DNA of 64,000 nt from Sodaliphilus sp050873765 (lineage in GTDB: Bacteria; Bacteroidota; Bacteroidia; Bacteroidales; Muribaculaceae), in contig JBNMJK010000003.1 of the NCBI GenBank assembly GCA_050873765.1, positions 1 through 64,000 of the forward strand, in the 5' to 3' direction. Position 1 is the first letter of the stretch. Every line of letters starts with the position of its first letter. This document shows, one piece after another, positions 36,288 to 45,778 of the stretch. A program made the translations under genes and the position numbers. The notes beneath the pieces are model-generated. The model was given only the letters and a program-made list of their open reading frames with translations. It did not search any database and had not been told where the DNA came from.

Positions 36288-37599
36288 AGTTCCTCAAGTC
36301 CGTGTGGGCATTATGAACGAGCCTGCTGTTGATTTCACGCTCAACAACGAATATCGCGTAAATGGCAACTTAGTGGCTGGTAATCAGCATGTGGAAGCCA
36401 TCAATGGCAAAGTGGTGTGGAACGGGCAGAGTTATACCGACCTTCTTTTCGAGCCCGTGAATGTGGCGACTGACTCCTTCACCCTGATGGATGTGACCAT
36501 AGGCGTGAGCTTCCATTGGCGCAGAAAAGAGGTGCAGAGTTTTCGAGGCGCACTGCATCTCATCATTGAGAATGGGCGCATCACCACAGTGAATGTGCTC
36601 TCGGTTGAGGAGTATCTGCTGAGTGTGATTTCAAGCGAAATGAGCGCAAAGGCTTCGCTTGAACTACTGAAGGCCCATGCCGTGATTTCGCGCAGCTGGC
36701 TTTTAGCTCAAATCTATAAAGACAAAGTGAACAACGCTCCTGACGTGAATATTGCCGACAGCGCGCAAGAGCCAGGAGAGGAAATAAAATGGTGGGACCG
36801 CGACGACCACATCAACTTTGATGTGTGTGCCGACGACCATTGCCAGCGTTACCAGGGCATAACGCGCGCTTCTACCGAAACAGTGAAAAAAGCAATTGAA
36901 GCCACTTGGGGGCAGGTGCTGATGTACGACGGCAACCTGTGCGACGCGCGTTTCTCGAAATCGTGCGGTGGCGTGTTTGAGGAGTTTGAAAACTGCTGGC
37001 AGCCTCATCACTACGACTATCTGGTGGCTCGGCGCGATGGCGAGAACCCCATGGATTTCCCCGACCTTACCCGTGAGGACAATGCTGCGGAATGGATTCT
37101 TTCATCGCCATCGGCTTTCTGCAACACTTCCGACCCTGCAATTCTTTCGCAAGTGCTCAACGACTACGACCAGGAGACGAAGGACTTCTACCGCTGGAAG
37201 GTGGAATATACCCAAGATGAAATTTCAGCCCTCATCAAGAAGCGCACCGGTGATGACTATGGACGCATTAAAAGTCTGGAACCTGTGGCCCGTGGCACTT
37301 CTGGCCGACTCTACAAATTGAAGATTGTGGGTGAAAAGCTCACAAAGACCATAGGCAAGGAACTTGCCATTCGCTACGCCTTGAGTGAAAGCGCACTCTA
37401 TAGCTCAGCCTTCGTGGTGGAGAAGCACGATGTGGACGCTGACGGCTATCCTGCCAAGTTTGTGCTTCGTGGCGCCGGCTGGGGCCATGGTGTGGGACTG
37501 TGCCAGATTGGCGCGGCCGTGATGGGCGCTAAAGGCTACGACTATAAAGAAATACTGCTTCACTACTTTATTGGAGCAGACATTGAAGCTCAATATTAA
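36280..37599 (+). CDS. lytB: SpoIID/LytB-domain protein
   Basis: SpoIID-type enzymes are lytic transglycosylases that prefer glycan strands without stem peptides. The 439-aa product has the catalytic region EYLLSVISSEM (E120), LKAHAVISRSW, the SKSCGG loop and the C-terminal GWGHGVGLCQIGA motif. The N-terminus (MNKVPQVRVGIM) is not a signal peptide and no upstream in-frame alternative is evident, which is odd for a wall enzyme. A lytB gene near ampG and namZ matches the salvage cluster of Tannerella forsythia. Confidence 0.85.
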   Translation: MNKVPQVRVGIMNEPAVDFTLNNEYRVNGNLVAGNQHVEAINGKVVWNGQSYTDLLFEPVNVATDSFTLMDVTIGVSFHWRRKEVQSFRGALHLIIENGRITTVNVLSVEEYLLSVISSEMSAKASLELLKAHAVISRSWLLAQIYKDKVNNAPDVNIADSAQEPGEEIKWWDRDDHINFDVCADDHCQRYQGITRASTETVKKAIEATWGQVLMYDGNLCDARFSKSCGGVFEEFENCWQPHHYDYLVARRDGENPMDFPDLTREDNAAEWILSSPSAFCNTSDPAILSQVLNDYDQETKDFYRWKVEYTQDEISALIKKRTGDDYGRIKSLEPVARGTSGRLYKLKIVGEKLTKTIGKELAIRYALSESALYSSAFVVEKHDVDADGYPAKFVLRGAGWGHGVGLCQIGAAVMGAKGYDYKEILLHYFIGADIEAQY

Positions 37600-37640
37600 C
37601 TAAGCTAATTAACTTGAAAATATAAAAAAACATAAATATT

Positions 37641-39011
37641 ATGGCAGATTTAAACGAAACTATCAAAACAACTAAAAGCCCTTGGTGGTGGGTTCCTACC
37701 CTCTACTTTGCCGAGGGTATTCCTTATTTTGTGGTGAACAACATTTCCGTGATGATGTTCACAAAAATGGGTGTGGCTAATGGCGATATGTCGTTCTTCA
37801 CCACACTGCTTTATTTCCCTTGGTTCCTGAAGGGCATTTGGAGTCCTATCGTGGACGTGGTGAAGACCAAGCGCTGGTGGATTGTGATGATGCAGATTCT
37901 GATGACTGCTGCGATGGTGCTGCTCACTCTCACACTGCCTTTCCCAAAGGCTGAGACCATAGCACACGGCAACACACCTATCAGTATGTTCCTCGTCACT
38001 TTGGTTATCTTTATTATCACGGCCTTTGCTTCCGCCACCCACGACATTGCTGCCGACGGATTCTACATGTTGGCTCATAGTCCAAGCAGCCAGGCCGCCT
38101 TTATTGGCATTCGTAGCGTGTTCTATCGCGTGGCTTCTGTGTTTGGCCAGGGTGTGCTTGTGGCTATTGCCGGCTTGATAGAGAGCAATGGCCTGCCTAT
38201 TTTAGGCGTGCAGGCTGGCAACATTCCCGCTTCATGGCAAATCACACTCGGTGTGGCAGCAGTGGTGTTTGGATTGATTACTCTTTACCACGTGTTTGCT
38301 TTGCCTTATAGCAGCCAAGACAAGCCAAGAGTGTCGGCAGAAAGCGGAAGCACATTGAGCAACAACCTCAAGGAACTTGCCAACTCGTTTAAGACATTCT
38401 TCATGAAGCCTGGCTGCCTGCTTGCCATTGCGTTCATGCTGCTCTATCGCCTTCCAGAAGGCTTCTTGATCAAGCTGTGCCAGCCATTCTTGGTGCACTC
38501 CACTGCCGAAGGCGGATTGGGACTATCCACAGAATTGGTGGGAACTGTGTATGGCGTGTTTGGTGTGGTAGCGCTGCTTCTCGGAGGTATTCTCGGAGGT
38601 ATCTACTCTTCACGCGTGGGCTTGAAAAAATCGCTTTGGGTGATGGCTGGCTTTATGACCTTGCCATGCCTCACATTCGTGTATTTGGCTATGTTCCAGC
38701 CCTCAAATGTGGTGATCATCACCATTGCGCTCTGTATTGAGCAGTTTGGCTATGGCTTCGGTTTCACTGCCTATATGCTGTATATGATGTATTTCTCTGA
38801 AGGTGAATATAAAACCTCGCACTATGCGGTGTGTACCGCTTTCATGGCTCTTTCAATGATGCTTCCAGGCTTTGTGGCTGGTTACATTCAAGAGGCTATC
38901 GGTTATGTGTGGTTCTTCTGGATGGTGATGGTGTGCTGCTTCGCTACCCTCATTGTGACCTATTTCGCCGATAAGAAGATTGATCCTAACTACGGTAAGA
39001 AAGAGAAATAA
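37641..39011 (+). CDS. ampG: AmpG-like muropeptide MFS permease
   Basis: AmpG permeases import GlcNAc-anhydroMurNAc muropeptides into the cytoplasm. The 456-aa protein has about twelve membrane segments and the N-terminal PTLYFAEGIPYFVVN and ATHDIAADGFYM motifs characteristic of the AmpG branch of the MFS. It lies between SpoIID/LytB, which would make anhydro ends, and NamZ, which supports a muropeptide or disaccharide substrate. Confidence 0.85.
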   Translation: MADLNETIKTTKSPWWWVPTLYFAEGIPYFVVNNISVMMFTKMGVANGDMSFFTTLLYFPWFLKGIWSPIVDVVKTKRWWIVMMQILMTAAMVLLTLTLPFPKAETIAHGNTPISMFLVTLVIFIITAFASATHDIAADGFYMLAHSPSSQAAFIGIRSVFYRVASVFGQGVLVAIAGLIESNGLPILGVQAGNIPASWQITLGVAAVVFGLITLYHVFALPYSSQDKPRVSAESGSTLSNNLKELANSFKTFFMKPGCLLAIAFMLLYRLPEGFLIKLCQPFLVHSTAEGGLGLSTELVGTVYGVFGVVALLLGGILGGIYSSRVGLKKSLWVMAGFMTLPCLTFVYLAMFQPSNVVIITIALCIEQFGYGFGFTAYMLYMMYFSEGEYKTSHYAVCTAFMALSMMLPGFVAGYIQEAIGYVWFFWMVMVCCFATLIVTYFADKKIDPNYGKKEK

Positions 39012-39012
39012 G

Positions 39013-39049
39013 ATTAGATATTAGAAATTAGATATTAGAAATTAGATAT
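39013..39049 (+). repeat. 14-bp tandem repeat before namZ
   Basis: ATTAGATATTAGAA occurs at 39013-39026 and 39027-39040 with a third partial unit ATTAGATAT to 39049. It fills most of the 55-nt ampG-namZ gap. The copy number could vary by slippage and change spacing between the two genes. Confidence 0.8.
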
Positions 39050-39066
39050 GTAACTGCTACTGAATT

Positions 39067-40317
39067 ATGACAAAAGGTATGAAAAAATATATATTATCGT
39101 TGGTGGCTATGGCTATGGCCATTATTGCCACCGCACAAGTGAAGACTGGTGTGGAAGTGCTCCGCGATGGCGGTTTTAAGCAGCTCCAAGGCAAACGTGT
39201 GGGACTCGTGACCAATCCAAGCGGCGTGGACCGCAATCTCAAGTCCACCGTTGACATTCTTAATGAGGCTAAGGGTGTGAAGTTGGTGGCCCTTTATGGT
39301 CCTGAGCACGGCGTGCGCGGCAATGCGCATGCCGGTGATGCTGTGGGTGATGCCGTTGATGCCAAAACTGGCGTGAAAACCTACTCGCTCTATGGCAAAA
39401 CTCACAAACCCACTCCTGCTATGCTGAAGGATATTGACGTGCTGGTTTACGATATTCAAGATATAGGCTGCCGTAGCTACACCTTCTATGCCACAATGGG
39501 TATGTGTATGGAGGCTTGTGCCGAGAATGGCAAGGAATTCATGGTGCTCGACCGTCCAAATGCCGTGAGTGGCAATAAGGTGGAAGGCAACTTAGTGGAA
39601 GATGGCTTCTTCTCGATGGTGAGCAAATATCCTATTCCTTACGTTTATGGCCTCACTCCAGGTGAGTTGGCCATGTATCTCAACGAGGAGGGCATTACCG
39701 CCAAGAAAGCAAAACTCACAGTGATTCCTATGCAGGGCTGGAAGCGTAATATGACCTATGCCGAGACTGGACTGCCATGGGTGGCTCCATCACCTCAAAT
39801 TCCTACACCAGACCATGCTGCATTCTATGCGATGAGTGGTGTGATTGGCGAACTTTATGCTTTCAATACCGGCATTGGCTACACTTTGCCATTCCAGTGC
39901 TTCGCCACTCCATATCTCGATGCCGACAAACTGGCCGACGCTATGAACGCCCTCAATTTGCCTGGTTTCCGCTTCCGCCCCATCAATTTCAAGCCTTTCT
40001 TTAAAGTGGGCCCAGAAACTGGCGACGCCATGAAGGAAATGCATGGCGTGCAGGTTTACATCACCGACCTCGATAAGGCCAACCTTACCTTGTGTCAGTT
40101 CTACTTCCTGCAGGTGCTTCATGAGCAACACCCTGAGGCCAAGATTTTTGATGCCAACGCCAAGCGTGGCTATGGTATGTTTGACAAGGTGATGGGTACT
40201 GATAAAATTCGCAAACTTTTCTCCAAGCGCTATAAAGTGGCCGACATAGAAGCTTACTTCAACAAAGATGCCGAGGCTTTCAAGGCTAAATCAAGCAAAT
40301 ATTATTTATATCAATAA
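39067..40317 (+). CDS. namZ: NamZ-like exo-beta-N-acetylmuramidase (DUF1343)
   Basis: DUF1343/GH171 enzymes such as B. subtilis NamZ remove MurNAc from the non-reducing ends of peptidoglycan fragments. The 416-aa product has a signal peptide (MKKYILSLVAMAMAI..TAQ; the ATG at 39079 may be the true start) and the family blocks GPEHGVRG, YDIQDIGCRSYTF and LDRPN. It releases MurNAc that downstream murT, murK and murQ can use. The following gene starts 10 nt after its stop. Confidence 0.88.
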   Translation: MTKGMKKYILSLVAMAMAIIATAQVKTGVEVLRDGGFKQLQGKRVGLVTNPSGVDRNLKSTVDILNEAKGVKLVALYGPEHGVRGNAHAGDAVGDAVDAKTGVKTYSLYGKTHKPTPAMLKDIDVLVYDIQDIGCRSYTFYATMGMCMEACAENGKEFMVLDRPNAVSGNKVEGNLVEDGFFSMVSKYPIPYVYGLTPGELAMYLNEEGITAKKAKLTVIPMQGWKRNMTYAETGLPWVAPSPQIPTPDHAAFYAMSGVIGELYAFNTGIGYTLPFQCFATPYLDADKLADAMNALNLPGFRFRPINFKPFFKVGPETGDAMKEMHGVQVYITDLDKANLTLCQFYFLQVLHEQHPEAKIFDANAKRGYGMFDKVMGTDKIRKLFSKRYKVADIEAYFNKDAEAFKAKSSKYYLYQ

Positions 40318-40327
40318 CCACGAACCA

Positions 40328-43120
40328 GTGAAAGAAGTTTATAAAAAATTTATTCGGAATATTTCGTGGTTTATCCCCGATGACCGCATCTACACCGACG
40401 ACTTGCGGTGCTTGGCGTGGGGAACAGACGCCAGTTTTTACCGCCACATACCACAGGTGGTGGTGCGCAGTAGAAATGAGGAAGAGGTGTCGAGATTGCT
40501 TGCCGAGGCCAACAAGCTGGGGCTGCCTGTCACTTTTCGTGCGGCAGGCACAAGTCTATCGGGCCAGACCACAACTGACTCAATCCTTATAGTGGCTGGT
40601 AAGAACTGGGAAAACTATAAGGTGAACGCCGATGCATCGGAAATTACGATGCAGCCTGGTCTGGTGGGGCATAAGGTTGACGAGATTCTTCGCCCGTATG
40701 GAAAGACTTTCTCGCCCGACCCCGCCTCAAAGAACTCAGCCATGGTGGGTGGCATTGTGATGAACAACGCTTCGGGCATGAGCTGTGGCACACACGCCAA
40801 TAGCGACAAGGTGATGAAGTCGATGCGAATTGTCTTTGCCGACGGCACCGTGCTCGACACCGGCAGTGAAGAAAGCCGTGAGGCATTCCGCCAGTCGCAC
40901 CCCGATTTCATCAAGGGCATTGAGCAGATTCGCGACCGTGTGCTTGCCGATGAGGAATTGATGAAGAGAATCAAGTATAAGTATGCCATCAAGAATGTGA
41001 CGGGATTGAATATCTATCCATTCGTAGAGCATACCGACCCATTCGACATTATCACCCACTTGATGGTGGGCAGCGAGGGCACCCTCGGCTTTGCCAGCGA
41101 GTTCACCCTCACAACGGGTCACCTCTATGCTTATTCTTCGAGCGCAATGCTCTACTTCAAGGATATGCGCAAGGCTTGTGAATGTGTGGTGGCATTGAAG
41201 AAAAGTCCGGTGGAATGTGCCGAGATTCTCGACAAGAAGTCGCTGGCTTCGGTTCACGACACCACTGGTGATAACCTGACCGCAATTCTTGTGCGCACTT
41301 CAGCCGACACTCAGGAGCAACTTGCCGCTAATGTGGCGGCGATGATGGAGGTGATCGACCAGTTTGAACTGTATGTGCCCGCTAAATTCACTACCGACCC
41401 TGAGGAGAACGCCAAATACTGGGCTATCCGCTCTGGTGTGTTCCCCGTAGTGGCTGGTACACGTCCGCTCGGCACCACTGTGATTATTGAGGATATAGCC
41501 TTCCATATCGAAGACTTGCCCGATGCCACCTGCGACCTTGCCCAAATGCTGCAAGATCATGGTTACGACGACAGTTGCATCTACGGTCACGCCCTGGAGG
41601 GTAATTATCACTTTGTGATTGCGCAGTCGTTTAAGACCGCTGCCGATGTGAAGCAGTATCGCGACCTGATGAACGAAATCACCAAACTTGTGGTTGACAA
41701 ATATGATGGATCGCTGAAGGCTGAGCACGGCACTGGCCGTAATATGGCTCCATTTGTAGAAAAAGAATGGGGAACGAAGGCTTTCAGTGTGATGAAAGAT
41801 GTGAAAAAGCTCTTCGATCCCAACAATATTCTCAACCCCGGTGTGATTTTCAACGACGATCCCGACTGCTTCGTGAAGTCGTTCAAGCCGCTGCCACTCA
41901 CCAATGAGCACATCGACAAATGTATGGAATGTGGCTTCTGTGAGGTGAACTGTTTGAGCTGTGGTTTCACGATGTCGTCGCGCCAGCGCATTGTGGTGCA
42001 GCGTGAGATTGCGCGACTGCGTGCCACAGGCGAAGACGATGCTCGAATGAAGCGTCTCGAAAAGCAATATAAATACTTGGGCAACGAAACTTGTGCAGCC
42101 GATGGCTTGTGCAGCACTTCGTGCCCAATGCACATCAATACTGGTGAACTGACCCACGACTTGCGTAATGCCGCTTGTCCGCCCAACTCATTCACCCACA
42201 AAGTGGGTGCTTTCTGCGCCACCAATTTACCTGCTATCCGTTCAGGCATCAAGTTGGCGCTTCGCTCTGCTGATGTGGCACATGCCGTGCTTCGTGATGG
42301 TGGCGTGAAAGCTGTAGGCAATGCCATTCACGCAGTGGGAGGTCCGCTCTGGACACCTTCGCTTCCGAAGGCTTACAGCACTCACAAATTTGAGCAGCAG
42401 GAGTCGAAGAAAAAGGTGGTGTATTTCCCAAGTTGTCTTAACCAGACTATGGGTAAAGGCCACAAGGGGCCAAAGGTGAGCCTGATTGATGAAGTGGTGA
42501 AGTTCTTGAATAAGGCTGGCTGGGAAGTGATTTTCCCGGAAAATATGAAGAAGCTGTGCTGTGGTATGATTTGGGAAAGCAAAGGTATGCCCGACATTGC
42601 CAACAGCAAGACGGCAGAACTTGAGAATGCACTACTTGCTGCCACAGAAAATGGCAAGTATCCTGTGATGTGCGACCAAAGCCCCTGCCTTCACCGTATG
42701 CTTGGCCACATGCAGAAGGTAAAGCCACTTGAATTGATGGAATTTATTCATGACTATGTGGCAGATGATCTGGATTTTCATCAGATCGACGAGCCAGTGG
42801 CCATTCACCTGACCTGTTCCACTCGATTGATGAAGCTGGAGAACAAAATGATAGATTTGGCGAAGCGGTGCTCCTCTAAAGTGGTGCTGCCGGAAGGCGT
42901 GGGCTGCTGTGGCTTTGCTGGCGACAAGGGCTTCATTACACCAGAGCTCAATAAGTATGCCCTGCGTAAGCTCCGTGGCGCTATTGAGAAGGCGCAAGTG
43001 AAGCGTGGCTTCTCCAATAGCCGAACCTGTGAGATTGGGCTCACCACCCATAGTGGAGTGCCGTATCAGTCGCTGGTTTACTTGATTGATGAGTGTACAA
43101 CAGTAAAAGAAACTAACTAA
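40328..43120 (+). CDS. FAD/Fe-S D-lactate dehydrogenase
   Basis: This 930-aa protein combines an N-terminal FAD-binding PCMH domain (FRAAGTSLSGQT, then MVGGIVMNNASGMSCG), an FAD-oxidase C domain (KAEHGTGRNMAPF), a pair of Fe-S motifs near residues 530-545 (CMECGFCEVNC) and 589-598 (CAADGLCSTSCP), and two C-terminal cysteine-rich CCG domains (LCCGM near 742, GCCGF near 858). This layout is that of respiratory D-lactate (2-hydroxyacid) dehydrogenases. I chose GTG at 40328; the longer ATG frame from 40268 overlaps namZ. MurQ releases D-lactate, which explains its place here. Confidence 0.82.
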   Translation: MKEVYKKFIRNISWFIPDDRIYTDDLRCLAWGTDASFYRHIPQVVVRSRNEEEVSRLLAEANKLGLPVTFRAAGTSLSGQTTTDSILIVAGKNWENYKVNADASEITMQPGLVGHKVDEILRPYGKTFSPDPASKNSAMVGGIVMNNASGMSCGTHANSDKVMKSMRIVFADGTVLDTGSEESREAFRQSHPDFIKGIEQIRDRVLADEELMKRIKYKYAIKNVTGLNIYPFVEHTDPFDIITHLMVGSEGTLGFASEFTLTTGHLYAYSSSAMLYFKDMRKACECVVALKKSPVECAEILDKKSLASVHDTTGDNLTAILVRTSADTQEQLAANVAAMMEVIDQFELYVPAKFTTDPEENAKYWAIRSGVFPVVAGTRPLGTTVIIEDIAFHIEDLPDATCDLAQMLQDHGYDDSCIYGHALEGNYHFVIAQSFKTAADVKQYRDLMNEITKLVVDKYDGSLKAEHGTGRNMAPFVEKEWGTKAFSVMKDVKKLFDPNNILNPGVIFNDDPDCFVKSFKPLPLTNEHIDKCMECGFCEVNCLSCGFTMSSRQRIVVQREIARLRATGEDDARMKRLEKQYKYLGNETCAADGLCSTSCPMHINTGELTHDLRNAACPPNSFTHKVGAFCATNLPAIRSGIKLALRSADVAHAVLRDGGVKAVGNAIHAVGGPLWTPSLPKAYSTHKFEQQESKKKVVYFPSCLNQTMGKGHKGPKVSLIDEVVKFLNKAGWEVIFPENMKKLCCGMIWESKGMPDIANSKTAELENALLAATENGKYPVMCDQSPCLHRMLGHMQKVKPLELMEFIHDYVADDLDFHQIDEPVAIHLTCSTRLMKLENKMIDLAKRCSSKVVLPEGVGCCGFAGDKGFITPELNKYALRKLRGAIEKAQVKRGFSNSRTCEIGLTTHSGVPYQSLVYLIDECTTVKETN

Positions 43121-43136
43121 AAAACTAAGATATATT

Positions 43137-44867
43137 ATGGCTAATAACAGTAAGCGCCTCATGGCCTTGGACATTCTCCGAGGCATCACCGTGGCAGGAA
43201 TGTTGCTTGTCAACAACCCTGGCAGCTGGGGCAATTTGTATGCGCCACTGGGCCATGCCGAATGGATCGGACTGACACCTACCGACCTGGTGTTTCCGTT
43301 CTTCGTATTCTGCATGGGTGTGGCAATGTTTTTCTCTTTGAAGAAGTTCAACTTCACCTTGTCGAAAGCTCTTGCAGTGAAAATGGTGCGTCGCACCGTG
43401 CTGTTGTTCCTTATTGGCTGGGCAGTGCAGTGGTTCAGCCATCTGATGTATGGCATGTTCCGCGATGGCAAGACCTTTGCCGATGCGGCTAATAATTTCG
43501 ACTCCATTCGCATTTTGGGTGTGTTCCAGCGCTTGGCATTGGTGTATTTCTTTGGCACCCTGTGTGTGGTGCTCATCAAGCGCCGCTTCATTCCTGTGCT
43601 GATAGCGGGAATTCTGGTGGTGTATGCCTTGATATTGGGCTTAGGCCACGGCTACGACTTCTCTACCGACAATATTATTGCCGTGATCGACAATGCCGTG
43701 CTTGGTCCGAACCACATGTATCACGAGCATTTCAATGGCATGAGCGTGGCATTTGACCCAGAGGGCATTTTAAGCACTCTCCCATGTGTGGCTCATGCGC
43801 TTATCGGCTTTATGGTGGGCGGAATAATCGTGAACCACAAAGAGAACTCTTACCGCGTGGGCCGTTTGCTGCTGATTGGCTTCATATTCATATTGGCAGG
43901 CTGGCTGCTGAGCTATGGCATTCCTTGCGGTAAAAAAATGTGGTCGAGCACTTTCGTGCTCATCACCACTGGTTTGGCCATGAGTGTGCTTGCACTGCTT
44001 ATCTATGTGATAGATATGAAGAACCACAAAAAGTGGTGCTACTTCTTCGAGGCGTTTGGTGTGAACCCACTGTCGCTCTATGTGCTGGGTAGCTTGTTTG
44101 CCGTAGTGTTTGGCGCTGTGATTGTCAGCACCTCCTACGACTATGTGAAGGGCGACGACCAAAAGGCAGTGGCGCTTTATACCAAATTGGCAGCCGACAG
44201 CTGCCATGAGGCTCAAAATAACCTGGCCGTGGCCTATTATAATGGTGATGGCGTGGACGAGAATAAAGCTGAGGCTGTGAAACTCCTGAAGGAGGCTTCT
44301 GCTGATTCGGCAATGGTGAAAGCCCGCTACAACTTGGCGTTGGCTTATATGCAGGACGACGACGCCTCTAACGACAACGAGGTGCTCCCATTGCTCACCG
44401 AAGCCGCCGACTCCTCCATCAATAATGCTCAATACAATTTGGCGCTTTGCTACGACTATGGAAAATTCGGTGCAGAAACTGATCACGAAAAAGCCGAGCA
44501 ATACTACATGGACGCCGCCAAGCAGGGTATGAAACGCGCTCAAGCTGCCGTTGACCTCTGTTTTGCCGACACCGTGGGCGTGACTGCCCAACTGAAGTTC
44601 GACGACATATTCCTGCCAGGTATGCAGCGTTTCGACGCCTTTGAAGGCGATAGCTTGACCGCTATGCAGACCAGCTTCAATGAAGCTGTGAATATGGCTT
44701 CGGGCACTGGCGACAGAACTTCGTTAAAAGGCGCGCTCTACAACATGTATCAGTCTGTCACCTTCTCCGACAAGATGGCTTCGTGCCTTTACGCACTTCT
44801 GTTTGTGCTCTTCAACTGGATATTTGGCTTCGTGCTTCATAAGAAAAATATAATTATCAAAATATAA
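43137..44867 (+). CDS. MurT/NagX-like membrane protein with Sel1 insertion
   Basis: The N-terminal part (RLMALDILRGITVAGMLLVN and about nine membrane helices to residue 332) and the last helix (about 548-568) match the DUF5009/NagX family, whose Tannerella member MurT is reported to transport MurNAc. Between them, residues about 337-475 form Sel1/TPR-like repeats (AQNNLAVAYYNGDGV, ARYNLALAYMQ, AQYNLALCYDYG), raising the length to 576 aa against the roughly 370-400 aa I expect for the family. The frame is continuous. It precedes murK and murQ. Transport versus acyl transfer cannot be decided from sequence. Confidence 0.8.
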   Translation: MANNSKRLMALDILRGITVAGMLLVNNPGSWGNLYAPLGHAEWIGLTPTDLVFPFFVFCMGVAMFFSLKKFNFTLSKALAVKMVRRTVLLFLIGWAVQWFSHLMYGMFRDGKTFADAANNFDSIRILGVFQRLALVYFFGTLCVVLIKRRFIPVLIAGILVVYALILGLGHGYDFSTDNIIAVIDNAVLGPNHMYHEHFNGMSVAFDPEGILSTLPCVAHALIGFMVGGIIVNHKENSYRVGRLLLIGFIFILAGWLLSYGIPCGKKMWSSTFVLITTGLAMSVLALLIYVIDMKNHKKWCYFFEAFGVNPLSLYVLGSLFAVVFGAVIVSTSYDYVKGDDQKAVALYTKLAADSCHEAQNNLAVAYYNGDGVDENKAEAVKLLKEASADSAMVKARYNLALAYMQDDDASNDNEVLPLLTEAADSSINNAQYNLALCYDYGKFGAETDHEKAEQYYMDAAKQGMKRAQAAVDLCFADTVGVTAQLKFDDIFLPGMQRFDAFEGDSLTAMQTSFNEAVNMASGTGDRTSLKGALYNMYQSVTFSDKMASCLYALLFVLFNWIFGFVLHKKNIIIKI

Positions 44868-44888
44868 ACACATATTACATTACCAATT

Positions 44889-45737
44889 ATGATTTTAATT
44901 GCAGACTGTGGGTCAACCAAAATTGATTGGTGCCTACTCAATGGCAGCGAAAAGGTTGCCCAGATTTTCACTACTGGCATGAATGCTCTGATGATGAGCG
45001 AAGAAGAAATGACCGCCACCATCAAGGCCGAGCTCGTTCCTCATATCAGTGGTTATCAAGTGGACGAAATCTACTACTATGGCGCAGGTATTCTGAATGA
45101 CGAAGTTGGCTCACATGTGGTGAACGCCCTCAAGACCAACATTCCTTCAGCCACTAAAGTGGAGGTGGCAAGCGACCTGCTCGCTGCTGCCCGCGCACTC
45201 TGTGGCCGCAAGCCTGGCATCGCCTGCATCATGGGCACCGGCTCCAACTCTTGCTACTACGATGGCGAGAAGGTGGTGGAAAATGTATCACCACTTGGCT
45301 ATATCCTCGGTGATGAGGGTAGTGGTGCCGTGCTGGGTAAACTCCTCGTGGGCGACGTGCTTAAAAAGCAACTTCCAGAGCACCTTTGCCAAAAGTTCTT
45401 AGACGAATACAAAGTGGACCGCATGACCATCATCGACCGCGTGTATCGCAAGCCTGCCGGCAATCGCTTCCTTGCTCAGTTTGCTCCATTCTTGGAAAAG
45501 AACATCGATGAACCATCAATCCACCGCATCGTGCTTCACTCATTCACCGACTTCTTTATCCGCAATGTGGAAAGCTACAAAAACTATAAAGAACTGCCTT
45601 GTAATTTTGTAGGCTCTATCGCTTTCCTCCAGAAGGCCACGCTGATGGAAGCTGCCAAGAGCCAGGGTATCACTATTGGCACCATTATTCAAGCCCCAAT
45701 GGAAGGACTGATCAAATTCCACTCTGAGCAGGCTTAA
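44889..45737 (+). CDS. murK: MurNAc/GlcNAc kinase
   Basis: MurK phosphorylates MurNAc (and GlcNAc) at C6. The 282-aa ASKHA-fold protein has an intact phosphate-1 loop ADCGSTKIDW (D6), phosphate-2 GTGSNSCYYDG and the GYILGDEGSGAVLG block. It starts 22 nt after the MurT-like gene and is followed by murQ after 42 nt, the same order reported in Tannerella forsythia. The paralogue at 24832 has a modified first loop, so this copy is the likely salvage enzyme. Confidence 0.88.
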   Translation: MILIADCGSTKIDWCLLNGSEKVAQIFTTGMNALMMSEEEMTATIKAELVPHISGYQVDEIYYYGAGILNDEVGSHVVNALKTNIPSATKVEVASDLLAAARALCGRKPGIACIMGTGSNSCYYDGEKVVENVSPLGYILGDEGSGAVLGKLLVGDVLKKQLPEHLCQKFLDEYKVDRMTIIDRVYRKPAGNRFLAQFAPFLEKNIDEPSIHRIVLHSFTDFFIRNVESYKNYKELPCNFVGSIAFLQKATLMEAAKSQGITIGTIIQAPMEGLIKFHSEQA

Positions 45738-45778
45738 TTAACTGAAAAATTAATCATCAAATTTAACAGAATACAAAA

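Noticed and set aside
40268..40327. Extension of the D-lactate dehydrogenase to the ATG at 40268
   Set aside because: This would overlap namZ by 50 nt and add 20 residues translated from the namZ 3' end; the GTG at 40328 begins the conserved N-terminus.
43137..44867. Two separate genes (NagX-like and Sel1)
   Set aside because: The frame is continuous, the family's last membrane helix lies after the repeats, and no stop or start signal falls between them.
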